Source: Marivirga salinae (GTDB lineage Bacteria; Bacteroidota; Bacteroidia; Cytophagales; Cyclobacteriaceae). From it: a DNA stretch of 64,000 nt. A program made the translations under genes and the position numbers. The notes beneath the pieces are model-generated. The model saw nothing but the letters and a program-made list of their open reading frames with translations. It was not told the DNA's origin and made no database searches. This document shows, in pieces, positions 16,938 to 25,424 of the stretch. Numbering within the stretch: position 1 is the first letter of the stretch; the number at the start of each line of letters is the position of its first letter. The DNA is taken from positions 3,410,001-3,474,000 of the forward strand of contig NZ_CP129971.1 in NCBI RefSeq assembly GCF_030503855.1, written 5' to 3'.

Positions 16938-17130
16938 GAATAACATTTTACTTTATAATTAATAAACTTAATAAAGCTTAAACCTTTTAAAACACCCTCT
17001 ATTCTCATTTAAAAATATCAAGGTGTAAGAAATCAAAGCCTTTTACATTCGAATATTTATAAAATTTTACGTATTATTATAATAATTTTCAAGCAAGGGG
17101 TTACTTAATCCGTGCGAGCTGTATTAACAA

Positions 17131-17676
17131 ATGAAATTAACAGACAGTCAAATCATTCAACGCATCAAATTAGCTGATGAATCTGCTTTAGATTATCTCT
17201 ATGAAAAACATTATAAGATGATGTTAAGGATGATTTTGAGAAATAACGGTACAGAGCAAGAGGCTTTGGATGTTTTTCAAGATGCTTTGATTGTTTTTTG
17301 GCAGAAAGCAATGGATAATAATTTCGAACTGACTTCAAAAATCAGTACTTATCTCTATAGTGTTTGTAAAAATCTATGGAGAAAAGAACTAGAAAGAAAA
17401 AAGAAATTTGAAGACAGTGATAAAGAAGAAAGCGAATTCAACCAATTAGAGAGTCAGGAAATGGTGAAAATCATCCATGATTGTATAAATGAATTGGGCG
17501 ATTCGTGTAAGCAAATTTTAAGTTATCATTATTTTGATGGTCTTTCAATGGATCAGATAGCTAAAAAAATGGGGCTTGCTAATAGCGATACAGCTAAAAC
17601 AAAAAGATATAAATGTAAAAAAAGGCTGGATGATTTAATTCGTTCAAGATATAAAGCCAGCGACTTTTTAGACTAA
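17131..17676 (+). CDS. ECF-type RNA polymerase sigma factor
   Basis: A 181-residue sigma-70 family factor with only regions 2 and 4. Region 2: LYEKHYKMMLRMI followed by EALDVFQDALIVFWQKA (core binding and -10 recognition). Region 4: LGDSCKQILSYHYFDGLSMD with a helix-turn-helix QIAKKMGLANSDTAKTKRYKCKKRL (about 120-165). Length is usual for ECF factors. The next gene begins 5 bp after the stop and encodes a probable membrane anti-sigma partner, so its activity is probably released by an envelope signal. Confidence 0.9.
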   Translation: MKLTDSQIIQRIKLADESALDYLYEKHYKMMLRMILRNNGTEQEALDVFQDALIVFWQKAMDNNFELTSKISTYLYSVCKNLWRKELERKKKFEDSDKEESEFNQLESQEMVKIIHDCINELGDSCKQILSYHYFDGLSMDQIAKKMGLANSDTAKTKRYKCKKRLDDLIRSRYKASDFLD

Positions 17677-17681
17677 AAATT

Positions 17682-18569
17682 ATGAGTGGAACCAACTATT
17701 TTCGCTTAATAGAAGCATATTTTGAAGGGAGCATCTCCCCTGCTGATAAAGCTATGCTTGATGCTAAAATCAGTTCAGACCCTTTATTAAAAGCTGAATT
17801 TGATTTACAACAAAATATCGTCAAAGGTATTTCGAATACCAGAAAACAAGAATTAAAATCAAGATTAGCTTCAATTGACTTACCTACTCATACTGGAATT
17901 TTAGCAGGGAGTGGTGTTAAGTGGTTAGCCGGAACAGTTGCTGGAGTAACAATTTTTGGTAGTGTATTATACTGGTCACTTATTTCATTTGACGATAACA
18001 TCAAACCACTTGACATTAAAGCAAATCAAGAAATCACTTTCAATGGAACTTCTATAGCTGATTTTCCAGAATTAATTGAAAAAAATATTGACCCTGAAGA
18101 AGAAAAGGTAATAACCATTACCTCTTCAGAAGATCCAGTTTCAATTGATGAAAATAAAGTAGACGAAAAAGAAAAGGATGCTACAGCCAAGGTTCAACCT
18201 CAAGCATTGATGTCATATGAAGATGACAAACTTTTCACAAATCAAAATGAAGAAGAATTAGAAAATATTGCCAGTCGTGAAGTTGCTCACAATAGAATTG
18301 ACAAAACAGAAATTGAATTTTTTGATGCGTTAGAAGAAAAAAACAACTTCCATTACCGCTACTTTAATTCAAAATTATATCTCTATGGTGACTTTGATGA
18401 AATGCCCTATCAAATTATTGAATTGAATGATAAAGGTAAAAAACAATTATTCTTAAGCCATAATGAGGAAGTTTATACCATAAAAGATAATACTACTGAA
18501 ACAACTGAATTAAGAAAGCTTCAAGACGAAATGTTGAAAATGGAGATTCAACTGATAGTTGAAGAATAA
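17682..18569 (+). CDS. probable single-pass membrane anti-sigma factor
   Basis: A 295-residue protein. The N-terminal cytoplasmic part (1-78, YFRLIEAYFEGSISPADKAM, SSDPLLKAEFDLQQNIVKGI) resembles the N-terminal zone of Bacteroidota anti-sigma-like proteins. One membrane helix follows (about 80-101, WLAGTVAGVTIFGSVLYW). The extracytoplasmic part is acidic and ends in a small domain rich in Tyr and Phe (NNFHYRYFNSKLYLYGDFDE). No zinc-binding HxxxCxxC motif of the ZAS type is present. The role is inferred from position directly behind the sigma gene; the structural class fits. Confidence 0.65.
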   Translation: MSGTNYFRLIEAYFEGSISPADKAMLDAKISSDPLLKAEFDLQQNIVKGISNTRKQELKSRLASIDLPTHTGILAGSGVKWLAGTVAGVTIFGSVLYWSLISFDDNIKPLDIKANQEITFNGTSIADFPELIEKNIDPEEEKVITITSSEDPVSIDENKVDEKEKDATAKVQPQALMSYEDDKLFTNQNEEELENIASREVAHNRIDKTEIEFFDALEEKNNFHYRYFNSKLYLYGDFDEMPYQIIELNDKGKKQLFLSHNEEVYTIKDNTTETTELRKLQDEMLKMEIQLIVEE

Positions 18570-18595
18570 ATTTAAATTTCTTTAGAAATTATAGA

Positions 18596-18627
18596 AAAGC
18601 TTTTCATGAAAATGGAAAGCTTTTTTT
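18596..18627 (+). terminator. rho-independent terminator of the sigma/anti-sigma unit
   Basis: AAAGCTTTTCAT (18596-18607) pairs with ATGGAAAGCTTT (18612-18623) with one G-U pair around a GAAA tetraloop; seven T follow. Confidence 0.88.
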
Positions 18628-18668
18628 GGTTTTTTAGCAATTTAATAAGCTAAGCATAAATAAATTCT

Positions 18669-18676
18669 TATTTTTG
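18669..18676 (+). promoter_or_regulatory. Bacteroidota-type -7 box for the ftsX operon
   Basis: TATTTTTG fits TAnnTTTG and lies 11 bp before the ftsX ATG, so the leader would be only a few nucleotides. No good -33 element at 19 bp. Confidence 0.4.
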
Positions 18677-18687
18677 AGCTTTCAAAT

Positions 18688-19584
18688 ATGAGCAAAGAGA
18701 AAAAATATAGAAAGAAAAAGAAATTAGGGCATTATCCCTTCATAAGTGTCATTTTCAGTATGACATTAGCGCTTTTTATATTAGGATTATTTGCGCTTCT
18801 AATTACCACAACTACTTCTTTAACAAAAGTTATTCAGCAGAATGTTGAAATGCAGGTTTATCTTAAATCAAATCTGTCAGAACCTCAACAATTAAGAATT
18901 AGCAAATCCCTAGCTTCAAAGGAATATATTTTAAATGAAGAAAATATAGAATCCATTCGTTTTATCTCAAAAAAAGAGGCTGCTGAAAAGTTTATAGAAG
19001 AAACAGGAGAAGATTTTATGCAGTTTCTAGGTGATAATCCTTTGAAGGATGCCTACATCGTAAAAATTTCGCCTGAATATCATTCTTCTCAAAAAATGGA
19101 AGAAGTACAAAAAGATATTGAGAACCTTAACGGTGTTTTTGAGGTGATTTATACCAATAACATGGTGCAAAGCATCAATGAAAATATCACAAAAATCAGC
19201 ATAGTTCTTTTAAGTATTTCAATTTTACTATTTATCGTAATCAGTATTCTTATTAACAATACCATCAAATTGGCGCTGTTCTCGCAAAGATTCTTAATAC
19301 GAAGTATGCAATTAGTAGGTGCAACAAAAGGATTTATCAGAAAACCATTTATTTATCGTTCCATATTGCATGGAATTATTTCCTCAATTATTGCTGCAGG
19401 ATTACTTTTTGGTTTATTAACTTATGGAAGTCAAAAACTAGAAGGACTTGCTGAATTACAAAATCAGAAAATGTTACTCATTATTTTTAGTGGACTTATT
19501 ATAACAGGTGTTTTCATCGCATGTTTTAGTACTTACAGAGCCATGCAAAAATATATGGCGATGTCCTTAGATGAGTTGTATTAA
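18688..19584 (+). CDS. ftsX: cell-division protein FtsX (permease-like)
   Basis: The membrane partner of FtsE; together they control peptidoglycan hydrolases at the division site. The 298-residue protein has a basic N-terminus, TM1 (about 20-42), a periplasmic loop with the FtsX pattern (VYLKSNLSEPQQLRISKSLA, FISKKEAAEKFIEETGEDFM, DNPLKDAYIVK), then three C-terminal TMs (about 172-190, 230-250, 264-285) with RFLIRSMQLVGATKGFIRKPF. It heads the operon ftsX - DUF3098 - uppP - truB - ribF, a conserved order in Bacteroidota. ftsE is not adjacent, as usual in this phylum. Confidence 0.93.
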   Translation: MSKEKKYRKKKKLGHYPFISVIFSMTLALFILGLFALLITTTTSLTKVIQQNVEMQVYLKSNLSEPQQLRISKSLASKEYILNEENIESIRFISKKEAAEKFIEETGEDFMQFLGDNPLKDAYIVKISPEYHSSQKMEEVQKDIENLNGVFEVIYTNNMVQSINENITKISIVLLSISILLFIVISILINNTIKLALFSQRFLIRSMQLVGATKGFIRKPFIYRSILHGIISSIIAAGLLFGLLTYGSQKLEGLAELQNQKMLLIIFSGLIITGVFIACFSTYRAMQKYMAMSLDELY

Positions 19585-19681
19585 AAGAATAGATAAATAA
19601 TTGCGAGTGGATTTAACCTCACTTAGTTAAAGTCAGTAGCATATTTGAACAATATAATTTGAATTTATTTAGTTAGTATTT

Positions 19682-19891
19682 ATGTCAGAAAAAAAGAAAT
19701 TAGCATTCGGTAAAAGCAATTACATCTTAATGATTGCTGGAATTTTAACTCTTATCATTGGTTTCATCATTATGACCTTAGATTCTGAGCAATACGGCTT
19801 TGGATTTTTAGGATTAACTTTAGGCCCTATAATCGTTTTTATAGGTTTTATAATTGAAATATTTGCTATTCTAAAGAAGCCTAAGCATTAA
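19682..19891 (+). CDS. small DUF3098 membrane protein
   Basis: A 69-residue protein with two membrane helices (about 14-32 and 40-62) and a basic cytoplasmic tail KKPKH. The N-terminal motif FGKSNYILMIAGILTLIIGF and the following GFGFLGLTLGPIIV match DUF3098, a family known almost only from the ftsX-uppP interval of Bacteroidota. Function unknown; the constant position suggests a link to envelope growth or division. One base separates it from uppP. Confidence 0.88.
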   Translation: MSEKKKLAFGKSNYILMIAGILTLIIGFIIMTLDSEQYGFGFLGLTLGPIIVFIGFIIEIFAILKKPKH

Positions 19892-19892
19892 A

Positions 19893-20690
19893 ATGGGGTT
19901 ATTAGAAGCTATTATCCTTGGAATAATTCAAGGATTATCTGAATTTTTACCGGTTAGCAGCAGCGGACATCTTGAAATTGGTGCGGTGCTATTAAATGCA
20001 CATACATCTGAAAGTTTACTTTTTTCCGTTTTGGTCCATGCAGCTACTGCCTTATCCACTATAATAGTTTTTAGAAAAGATATTGCAAGCATTTTCAAAG
20101 GGATATTCACTTTCAATTGGAATGAATCTTATGATTTTGCCGTGAAAATTATTATTTCCATGATTCCTATAGCCATTATAGGAGTTTTCTTTGAAAAAGA
20201 AGTAGAAAGTTTCTTTACTGGCAATTTATTATTGGTTGGCAGTATGCTATTGATAACTGCAATTTTGCTTGCATTTACTCAAATTGTAAAAAACAAAGAA
20301 GGTGGTCCTGTGAAATATTGGCACGCCATAATTATTGGAATAGCACAATCAATTGCTATACTCCCAGGGATTTCTCGTTCAGGCGCCACCATCGCCACAG
20401 CATTATTAATAGGAGTAAATAAAGAAAAAGCTGCCAGATTTTCATTCTTAATGGTTTTGATTCCGATCTTAGGCGCCTCTTTTTTAAAAGTTTTAGATTA
20501 TATAGAAGAACCTGCTGCTGCAAATCAAACTGGTGGTTTTGTATTATTTATGGGTTTTCTAATGGCTTTTTTAGCAGGTCTATTTGCTTGTAAAGCCATG
20601 ATAAAAATTGTTAAAGAAGGAAAACTAATTTATTTTGCAATCTATTGTGCTATTGTGGGAAGCATCGCCATCATAAGTCAATTAATATGA
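19893..20690 (+). CDS. uppP: undecaprenyl-diphosphatase
   Basis: Recycles undecaprenyl diphosphate to the monophosphate carrier for peptidoglycan and glycan export, in the inner membrane. The 265-residue BacA-type protein has motif 1 QGLSEFLPVSSSGH (13-26) and motif 2 PGISRSGAT (about 157-165) with the phosphatase residues, plus about eight membrane segments. Length is usual. Its stop overlaps the truB start as ATGA (20687-20690). Confidence 0.95.
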   Translation: MGLLEAIILGIIQGLSEFLPVSSSGHLEIGAVLLNAHTSESLLFSVLVHAATALSTIIVFRKDIASIFKGIFTFNWNESYDFAVKIIISMIPIAIIGVFFEKEVESFFTGNLLLVGSMLLITAILLAFTQIVKNKEGGPVKYWHAIIIGIAQSIAILPGISRSGATIATALLIGVNKEKAARFSFLMVLIPILGASFLKVLDYIEEPAAANQTGGFVLFMGFLMAFLAGLFACKAMIKIVKEGKLIYFAIYCAIVGSIAIISQLI

Positions 20691-21382
20691 GTGAAGCTAT
20701 TAGTGAATATAACGAGGGAAAGGTTCTTTTAATTGATAAACCACTTAACTGGACATCTTTTGATGTGGTGAAAAAACTTAAATTTGCCTTGAAGGTTAAA
20801 AAAATTGGCCATGCAGGTACTTTAGATCCGCTAGCTACAGGTTTATTAATATTATGCACTGGTAAAATGACTAAGTCTATTGATAAATATCAGGCACAGC
20901 AAAAAGAATATACAGGAGAATTCACTTTAGGATATACCACACCATCCTACGATTTAGAAACAAAACCTGAATTCCAAAGTGAAACTAATCACCTCAACCT
21001 AAAAGATTTAAATGAAGCAACTCAACATTTTGTAGGAGAAATAGAACAAACCCCTCCTATTTTTTCAGCGGTTAAGACAGGTGGTAAAAGAGCTTATTCC
21101 TTGGCTAGAGAAGGAAAAGAGGTTAAATTAAAATCAAGAATCGTGACTATTAGTGAGTTTGAGATAACTGATTTTCAGGAAAACAAAGTTTCTTTTAGAG
21201 TGAGCTGCTCAAAAGGAACCTATATAAGAAGTCTAGCTCATGATTTTGGGGGAAAATTGGGTGTAGGTGCCTATTTATCTTCGCTAAGAAGAACAAAAAT
21301 TGGTGATTTTTCCGTTGAAAATGCTGAAAACTTAAATGAATTCGTGAATAATAATAAAGTCAGCACAGATGATCGTCCATGA
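20687..21382 (+). CDS. truB: tRNA pseudouridine(55) synthase
   Basis: Makes pseudouridine 55 in the T-loop of tRNAs. The chosen ATG (20687) overlaps the uppP stop as ATGA and places the conserved GKVLLIDKPLNWTSFDVV at residues 11-28; the longer frame from 20645 adds 14 unrelated residues (MCYCGKHRHHKSIN) and is rejected. The catalytic Asp47 is in GHAGTLDPLATG. Further family motifs are YTGEFTLGYTTPSYD, TPPIFSAVKTGGKRAY and SCSKGTYIRSLAHDFG. Length 231. It overlaps ribF by 14 bp. Confidence 0.95.
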   Translation: MSEAISEYNEGKVLLIDKPLNWTSFDVVKKLKFALKVKKIGHAGTLDPLATGLLILCTGKMTKSIDKYQAQQKEYTGEFTLGYTTPSYDLETKPEFQSETNHLNLKDLNEATQHFVGEIEQTPPIFSAVKTGGKRAYSLAREGKEVKLKSRIVTISEFEITDFQENKVSFRVSCSKGTYIRSLAHDFGGKLGVGAYLSSLRRTKIGDFSVENAENLNEFVNNNKVSTDDRP

Positions 21383-22304
21383 CGGATATGAAAATTTAGA
21401 AGGCATTAAAAATGCAGTGGTCACCATCGGAACTTTCGATGGTATTCACCTTGGGCATCAAGAAATAATAAGCCGGGTAATAGAATTAGCCAAATCTGTG
21501 AATGGGGAAACTGCCTTGGTTACTTTCTGGCCGCATCCCAGATATGTTTTGGGCAACAATAAAGACAACTTAAAATTGCTCACCACTTTTGACGAAAAAG
21601 CTGAAATTTTAGAGCAGTTAGGATTAGATCATATAGTTAGAATAAATTTCACTAAGGAATTTTCTCAGTGGACTTCCGAACAGTTTATTCAAAGGATAAT
21701 CATTTCAGCCTTACATACCAAAAGATTAGTAATCGGTTATGATCATCGTTTTGGAAAGGATAGAGAAGGAGGTTTTGAGCATCTTAAAAAACATTCAGAT
21801 AGATATGGGTTTGAGGTGGAAGAAATACCCAAACAAACCATTGACCATGTAGGTATTAGTTCTACTAAAATAAGAAATGCAGTTGATGAAGGAAAAGTAG
21901 AGTTAGCCCATGATTTCTTAGGCAGATTTTATGAAATCAATGGAAAAGTAGTGAGTGGAGATAAAATAGGTAAAACGCTAGGTTTTGCCACCGCCAATAT
22001 TCAAGTAGAAGAACCTTATAAATTAGTCCCTGCAGATGGTGCTTATGCAATCATAGCAGAAATAAATAGTAAGCAATATAAAGGCATGCTAAATATTGGC
22101 TACAGACCAACTGTTGATGGAAAAACAAAAAAAATAGAAGCTAATATTTTTGAATTCAATGATAATATATATGGCGAAAAAATCAAGGTTAGTTTTATCA
22201 AAAGATTAAGAGACGAAATTAAATTTAATTCAAAAGCTGAATTGAGCAATCAATTACAAAAGGATAAAGAAAAAGCTATTCAAATCCTTAATCAGCAACA
22301 TTGA
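21369..22304 (+). CDS. ribF: bifunctional riboflavin kinase / FAD synthetase
   Basis: Turns riboflavin into FMN and FAD. The 311-residue protein has an N-terminal nucleotidyltransferase domain (about 15-180: GTFDGIHLGHQ 21-31, VIGYDHRFGKDREGG, ISSTKIRNAV) and a C-terminal flavokinase domain (about 185-307: GDKIGKTLGFATANI, PADGAYAI, MLNIGYRPTVDG, EANIFEF). Its ATG lies 14 bp inside truB, so it is coupled to it. It is the last gene of the ftsX operon; no strong terminator is visible in the 65 bp after it. Confidence 0.95.
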   Translation: MIVHDGYENLEGIKNAVVTIGTFDGIHLGHQEIISRVIELAKSVNGETALVTFWPHPRYVLGNNKDNLKLLTTFDEKAEILEQLGLDHIVRINFTKEFSQWTSEQFIQRIIISALHTKRLVIGYDHRFGKDREGGFEHLKKHSDRYGFEVEEIPKQTIDHVGISSTKIRNAVDEGKVELAHDFLGRFYEINGKVVSGDKIGKTLGFATANIQVEEPYKLVPADGAYAIIAEINSKQYKGMLNIGYRPTVDGKTKKIEANIFEFNDNIYGEKIKVSFIKRLRDEIKFNSKAELSNQLQKDKEKAIQILNQQH

Positions 22305-22369
22305 ACTCATTAAAATAGTTAACTTAGTGTTAGATTTTTAGATATCAGCTTAGTATTAAACATAAAAAT

Positions 22370-23065
22370 ATGATTAATAAAGTAGTTAAAAATGCAAACG
22401 AAGCAGTAAAAGACATACCAGATAATGCAGTCTTAATGTTAGGCGGATTTGGATTATGCGGTATTCCTGAAAACAGTATTCAAGCCATCCTAGATACAAA
22501 GGTAAAAGGGTTGACTTGCATTTCTAACAATGCAGGAGTAGATGATTTTGGCATAGGGTTATTACTTAAAACTCACCAAGTTAAAAAAATGATTTCCTCT
22601 TATGTGGGCGAAAATGCAGAATTTGAAAGGCAATTACTTTCTGGAGAATTGGATGTTGAACTAATTCCACAAGGAACTTTAGCAGAAAGAGTTAGAGCTG
22701 GTGGAGCAGGAATCCCTGCATTTTATACACCAGCAGGTTTTGGAACTGAAGTGGCTGAAGGTAAAGAAACCCGCGAATTTGATGGAAAAATGTACTTATT
22801 GGAAAAGGGTTTGGTAGCAGATTTTGCTTTAGTGAAGGCTTGGAAAGGCGATACGGCAGGAAACTTGATTTTTAAAGGTACTGCTAGGAATTTCAACCCT
22901 ATGATGGCAGCTGCAGGTAAAATCACGATTGCCGAGGTGGAGGAGTTAGTTCCTGCAGGAGAACTTGATCCAAATGAGATTCATACCCCTGGAATTTACG
23001 TTCAGCGTATTTTTGAAGGGAAAAATTATGAAAAGAGAATTGAACAAAGAACTGTAAGATCTTAA
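22370..23065 (+). CDS. scoA: succinyl-CoA:3-ketoacid CoA-transferase subunit A
   Basis: Moves CoA from succinyl-CoA to acetoacetate together with ScoB, feeding ketone bodies into acetyl-CoA. The 231-residue protein has the alpha-subunit signature [13 protein letters not shown] near residues 25-37 and the conserved [21 protein letters not shown] segment. The stop is 3 bp before the scoB ATG. Related AtoD-type transferases have the same fold, so the acceptor specificity is inferred. Confidence 0.92.
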   Translation: MINKVVKNANEAVKDIPDNAVLMLGGFGLCGIPENSIQAILDTKVKGLTCISNNAGVDDFGIGLLLKTHQVKKMISSYVGENAEFERQLLSGELDVELIPQGTLAERVRAGGAGIPAFYTPAGFGTEVAEGKETREFDGKMYLLEKGLVADFALVKAWKGDTAGNLIFKGTARNFNPMMAAAGKITIAEVEELVPAGELDPNEIHTPGIYVQRIFEGKNYEKRIEQRTVRS

Positions 23066-23068
23066 GAT

Positions 23069-23731
23069 ATGGCACTTGATAAAATAGGAATAGCAAAAAG
23101 AATAGCTCAGGAAGTTCAGGATGGAATGTATATCAATTTAGGTATTGGTATCCCTACCCTAGTGGCGAATTATATTCCTGATGCATTAGATGTTGTATTG
23201 CAATCAGAAAACGGACTTTTAGGTATCGGGCAATTCCCTACCGAAGATGAAGTAGATGCTGACTTAATCAATGCTGGAAAACAAACCATCACCATGCGTG
23301 ACGGATCTGTCTTATTTGATTCATCGGAAAGTTTTGCCATGATTAGAGGCGGGCATGTGGATTTAACTATTTTAGGAGCTATGGAAGTTTCTGAAAATGG
23401 TGATATTTCCAACTGGAAAATTCCAGGAAAAATGGTGAAAGGAATGGGCGGAGCGATGGATTTAGTAGCTTCAGCTAAAAATATTATTGTTGCCATGCAA
23501 CATACAAGTAGAGATGGTGAATCTAAATTACTGAAGGAATGTAGTTTACCTATTACTGGTTTACAGTGTGTGAAGAAAATCGTAACCAATTTAGCAGTTT
23601 TAGAAGTACAAGATAGTGGTGGTTTTAAATTATTGGAAAGAGCACCTGGAGTTTCAGTAGATGAAATTAAAGAAGCTACTGCGGGAAAACTGATAGTAGA
23701 AGGTGATGTACCTGAAATGAAAATTGATTGA
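23069..23731 (+). CDS. scoB: succinyl-CoA:3-ketoacid CoA-transferase subunit B
   Basis: The catalytic subunit of the heterodimeric CoA-transferase. In the 220-residue protein, QSENGLLGIG contains the glutamate (Glu47) that forms the CoA thioester; GIGIPTLVANYIP and GGHVDLTILGAMEVSENGD are typical of subunit B. It follows scoA by 3 bp. The TGA stop (23729-23731) directly precedes the next ATG at 23733, so the M48 gene is probably on the same transcript. Confidence 0.93.
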   Translation: MALDKIGIAKRIAQEVQDGMYINLGIGIPTLVANYIPDALDVVLQSENGLLGIGQFPTEDEVDADLINAGKQTITMRDGSVLFDSSESFAMIRGGHVDLTILGAMEVSENGDISNWKIPGKMVKGMGGAMDLVASAKNIIVAMQHTSRDGESKLLKECSLPITGLQCVKKIVTNLAVLEVQDSGGFKLLERAPGVSVDEIKEATAGKLIVEGDVPEMKID

Positions 23732-23732
23732 T

Positions 23733-24548
23733 ATGAATAGCATTAAAATATTAAATATACTTATAGTAAGTGGTATATTAATTTTCAGTTCTTGTAAAGA
23801 TAAAAATGACAACTTTGTCTTGCCATCTATTGAAGAAGACGTGGAATTAGGAGCTCAAGTAGCAGAACAAATTGAAAATGATCCAGATCAATTTCCTATT
23901 TTGGATGAAACAGAATATCCAGAGGCATATACCTATTTGAACAATCTACTTGATTATATTCTAACTTCTGGAGAAGTAAAATACAAAGAAGAATTTGTTT
24001 GGGATATTCATATCATAGAGAACGATTCTGTTTTAAATGCTTTTGCAACGCCAGGAGGCTATTTATATGTATATACTGGTTTAATTAAATATTTGGATCA
24101 GGAAGATGATTTAATGGGTGTTTTGGGTCATGAGGTTGCTCATTCCGATTTAAAACATACCACTAGAAATATCCAAAGACAATATGGTATAAACATCATA
24201 TTACAATTAATAACAGGTGAAAATCCAAGTCAACTTGAACAGATAGCAGGTCAAATTGCTGGTACTGCAGCGGGCTTGAGTTTCTCTAGGGCTTTTGAAG
24301 AAGAAGCGGATGAGAGATCAGTAGAATATTTAGCTAATACACCTTATGCTTGCAATGGCGCCTATTCTTTCTTTCAAAAATTATTAGATGAAGGTCAAAC
24401 AGGAGGCACACCTGAATTTTTAAGCACGCATCCTGACCCTGAAGATAGAGTGGAAGATATAAATGTAAAAGCAGATGAAATAGATTGTGATACCACGCCA
24501 CTAGCACCTGCTTCTTATGAGGATTTCAAAAATATGTTACCTCAATAA
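23733..24548 (+). CDS. M48-family zinc metalloprotease, probable lipoprotein
   Basis: The start is taken at the ATG 23733 (MNSIKILNILIV); a TTG 9 bp upstream lies inside scoB and is unlikely. A lipoprotein signal peptide ends in LIFSSC (about residue 22), so the protein is probably lipid-anchored in the periplasm. The zinc site is HEVAH (133-137), with a third ligand in EEEAD (189-193). FATPGGYLYVYTGLI before the site and a C-terminal THPDPEDRVEDI are usual in BepA/LoiP-like M48 peptidases. 271 residues; no TPR part as in BepA. It probably degrades misfolded envelope proteins. Confidence 0.88.
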   Translation: MNSIKILNILIVSGILIFSSCKDKNDNFVLPSIEEDVELGAQVAEQIENDPDQFPILDETEYPEAYTYLNNLLDYILTSGEVKYKEEFVWDIHIIENDSVLNAFATPGGYLYVYTGLIKYLDQEDDLMGVLGHEVAHSDLKHTTRNIQRQYGINIILQLITGENPSQLEQIAGQIAGTAAGLSFSRAFEEEADERSVEYLANTPYACNGAYSFFQKLLDEGQTGGTPEFLSTHPDPEDRVEDINVKADEIDCDTTPLAPASYEDFKNMLPQ

Positions 24549-24583
24549 TAAAGATAATTAAATAACAGATTGAATAAGGAATA

Positions 24584-24922
24584 ATGAAAAAATCGAACAT
24601 CAATTTCGAAATAGAATTAGATAAAGATAACGTACCTGAAAAAATTAATTGGAGTGCTACCGATGCTGGTGAAGAATTGACTGAAACCAAAAGTATCAGT
24701 ATTTCACTTTGGGATCACGTACAGAAAAATTCCATGAGAATAGATTTATGGACAAATGACATGCCTGTAGATGAAATGAAAAGGTTTTATATAGATTGCC
24801 TTGGTGGAATGGCGCAAAGTGTCTTAAACTCTACCGGAGATGAGTTCATGGCAGAAGAAATGAATATGCTCTGCGAAAAACTCGTCAAACATCTTGAAAA
24901 AGAGATGAAAGAACAGAAATAA
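24584..24922 (+). CDS. gldC: gliding motility protein GldC
   Basis: A 112-residue soluble protein matching GldC: FEIELDKDNVPEKINWSATD, ETKSISISLWD, then MRIDLWTNDMPVDEMKRFYID, the family's most conserved segment. GldC is needed for efficient gliding in Flavobacterium and is thought to support the Gld/Spr machinery; its biochemical role is unsettled. The usual partner gldB is not next to it here, the upstream gene being an M48 protease. A shared terminator follows. Confidence 0.9.
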   Translation: MKKSNINFEIELDKDNVPEKINWSATDAGEELTETKSISISLWDHVQKNSMRIDLWTNDMPVDEMKRFYIDCLGGMAQSVLNSTGDEFMAEEMNMLCEKLVKHLEKEMKEQK

Positions 24923-24926
24923 ATAG

Positions 24927-24950
24927 AAGGTGGCTACGGTCACCTTTTTT
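24927..24950. terminator. terminator between gldC and the PH-domain gene
   Basis: AAGGTG (24927-24932) pairs with CACCTT (24941-24946), followed by T6. It lies between convergent genes and ends gldC transcription. Confidence 0.65.
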
Positions 24951-24951
24951 A

Positions 24952-25332
24952 TTATCTCAATACATGACCTGCCAAAATCTTCTGCACTTCATAAACATCC
25001 ACTGATTTACTAAACTCTTTTTCTACTTTAGGCTCATTCTGTTCATTTAACCAAATTTTTAAAGTTGCTTTGGAATTAAAGGATTTTTTAGTTTGTATGG
25101 AGAAGTTGGATATTTTTGAGTAAGGTAAACTTAAGTATTCAATTCCACGATCATCTCCTTTTTTCACATCCTCCAGAACCAAGCGCATATTGGTAAATAT
25201 AAAAGTATCCTCGTTGAGCTTGAAGCCTACTTCAATTTGCTCATCTTGTAAAAGTAGACGTTCATATTCATCAGCAATTTTCGAATTTTCCAAAATTCCT
25301 GAATTATTTAAAAAATTTGATAGGAAGCTCAT
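24952..25332 (-). CDS. bacterial PH-domain protein
   Basis: A 126-residue cytoplasmic protein. A helical N-terminus (FLSNFLNNSGILENSKIADE) leads to LLQDEQIEVGFKLNEDTFIFTNMRLVLED, IEYLSLPYSKISNFSIQTKK, and a C-terminal helix. This is the bPH_1 pattern (beta barrel plus helix, TNxRLI motif) found in many small bacterial proteins. The binding target is unknown. It is a single gene, convergent with gldC. Confidence 0.82.
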   Translation of the reverse strand: MSFLSNFLNNSGILENSKIADEYERLLLQDEQIEVGFKLNEDTFIFTNMRLVLEDVKKGDDRGIEYLSLPYSKISNFSIQTKKSFNSKATLKIWLNEQNEPKVEKEFSKSVDVYEVQKILAGHVLR

Positions 25333-25424
25333 AATTTCATGGTTTAAATAGATTCATTAAATAATACGTGGAAATTGAATGAAAGTATACTGTATATGAA
25401 ATAATCTTGCTAAAGGAACGCTAT

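Larger units (their letters stand above)
16691..17130. other. 440-bp gap without genes, holding two palindromic repeats
   Basis: No credible reading frame on either strand. Repeat units 3 and 4 occupy 16760-16937. The remainder is AT-rich (about 16940-17090) and contains no clear Bacteroidota -7 box before the sigma-factor gene; an ECF-type promoter in the last 60 bp (GGGGTTACTTAATCCGTGCG area) is possible but unproven. Confidence 0.6.

Noticed and set aside
20645..20686. Longer start for truB
   Set aside because: The extra 14 residues lie inside uppP and are not family-like; ATG 20687 gives the ATGA overlap and correct N-terminus.
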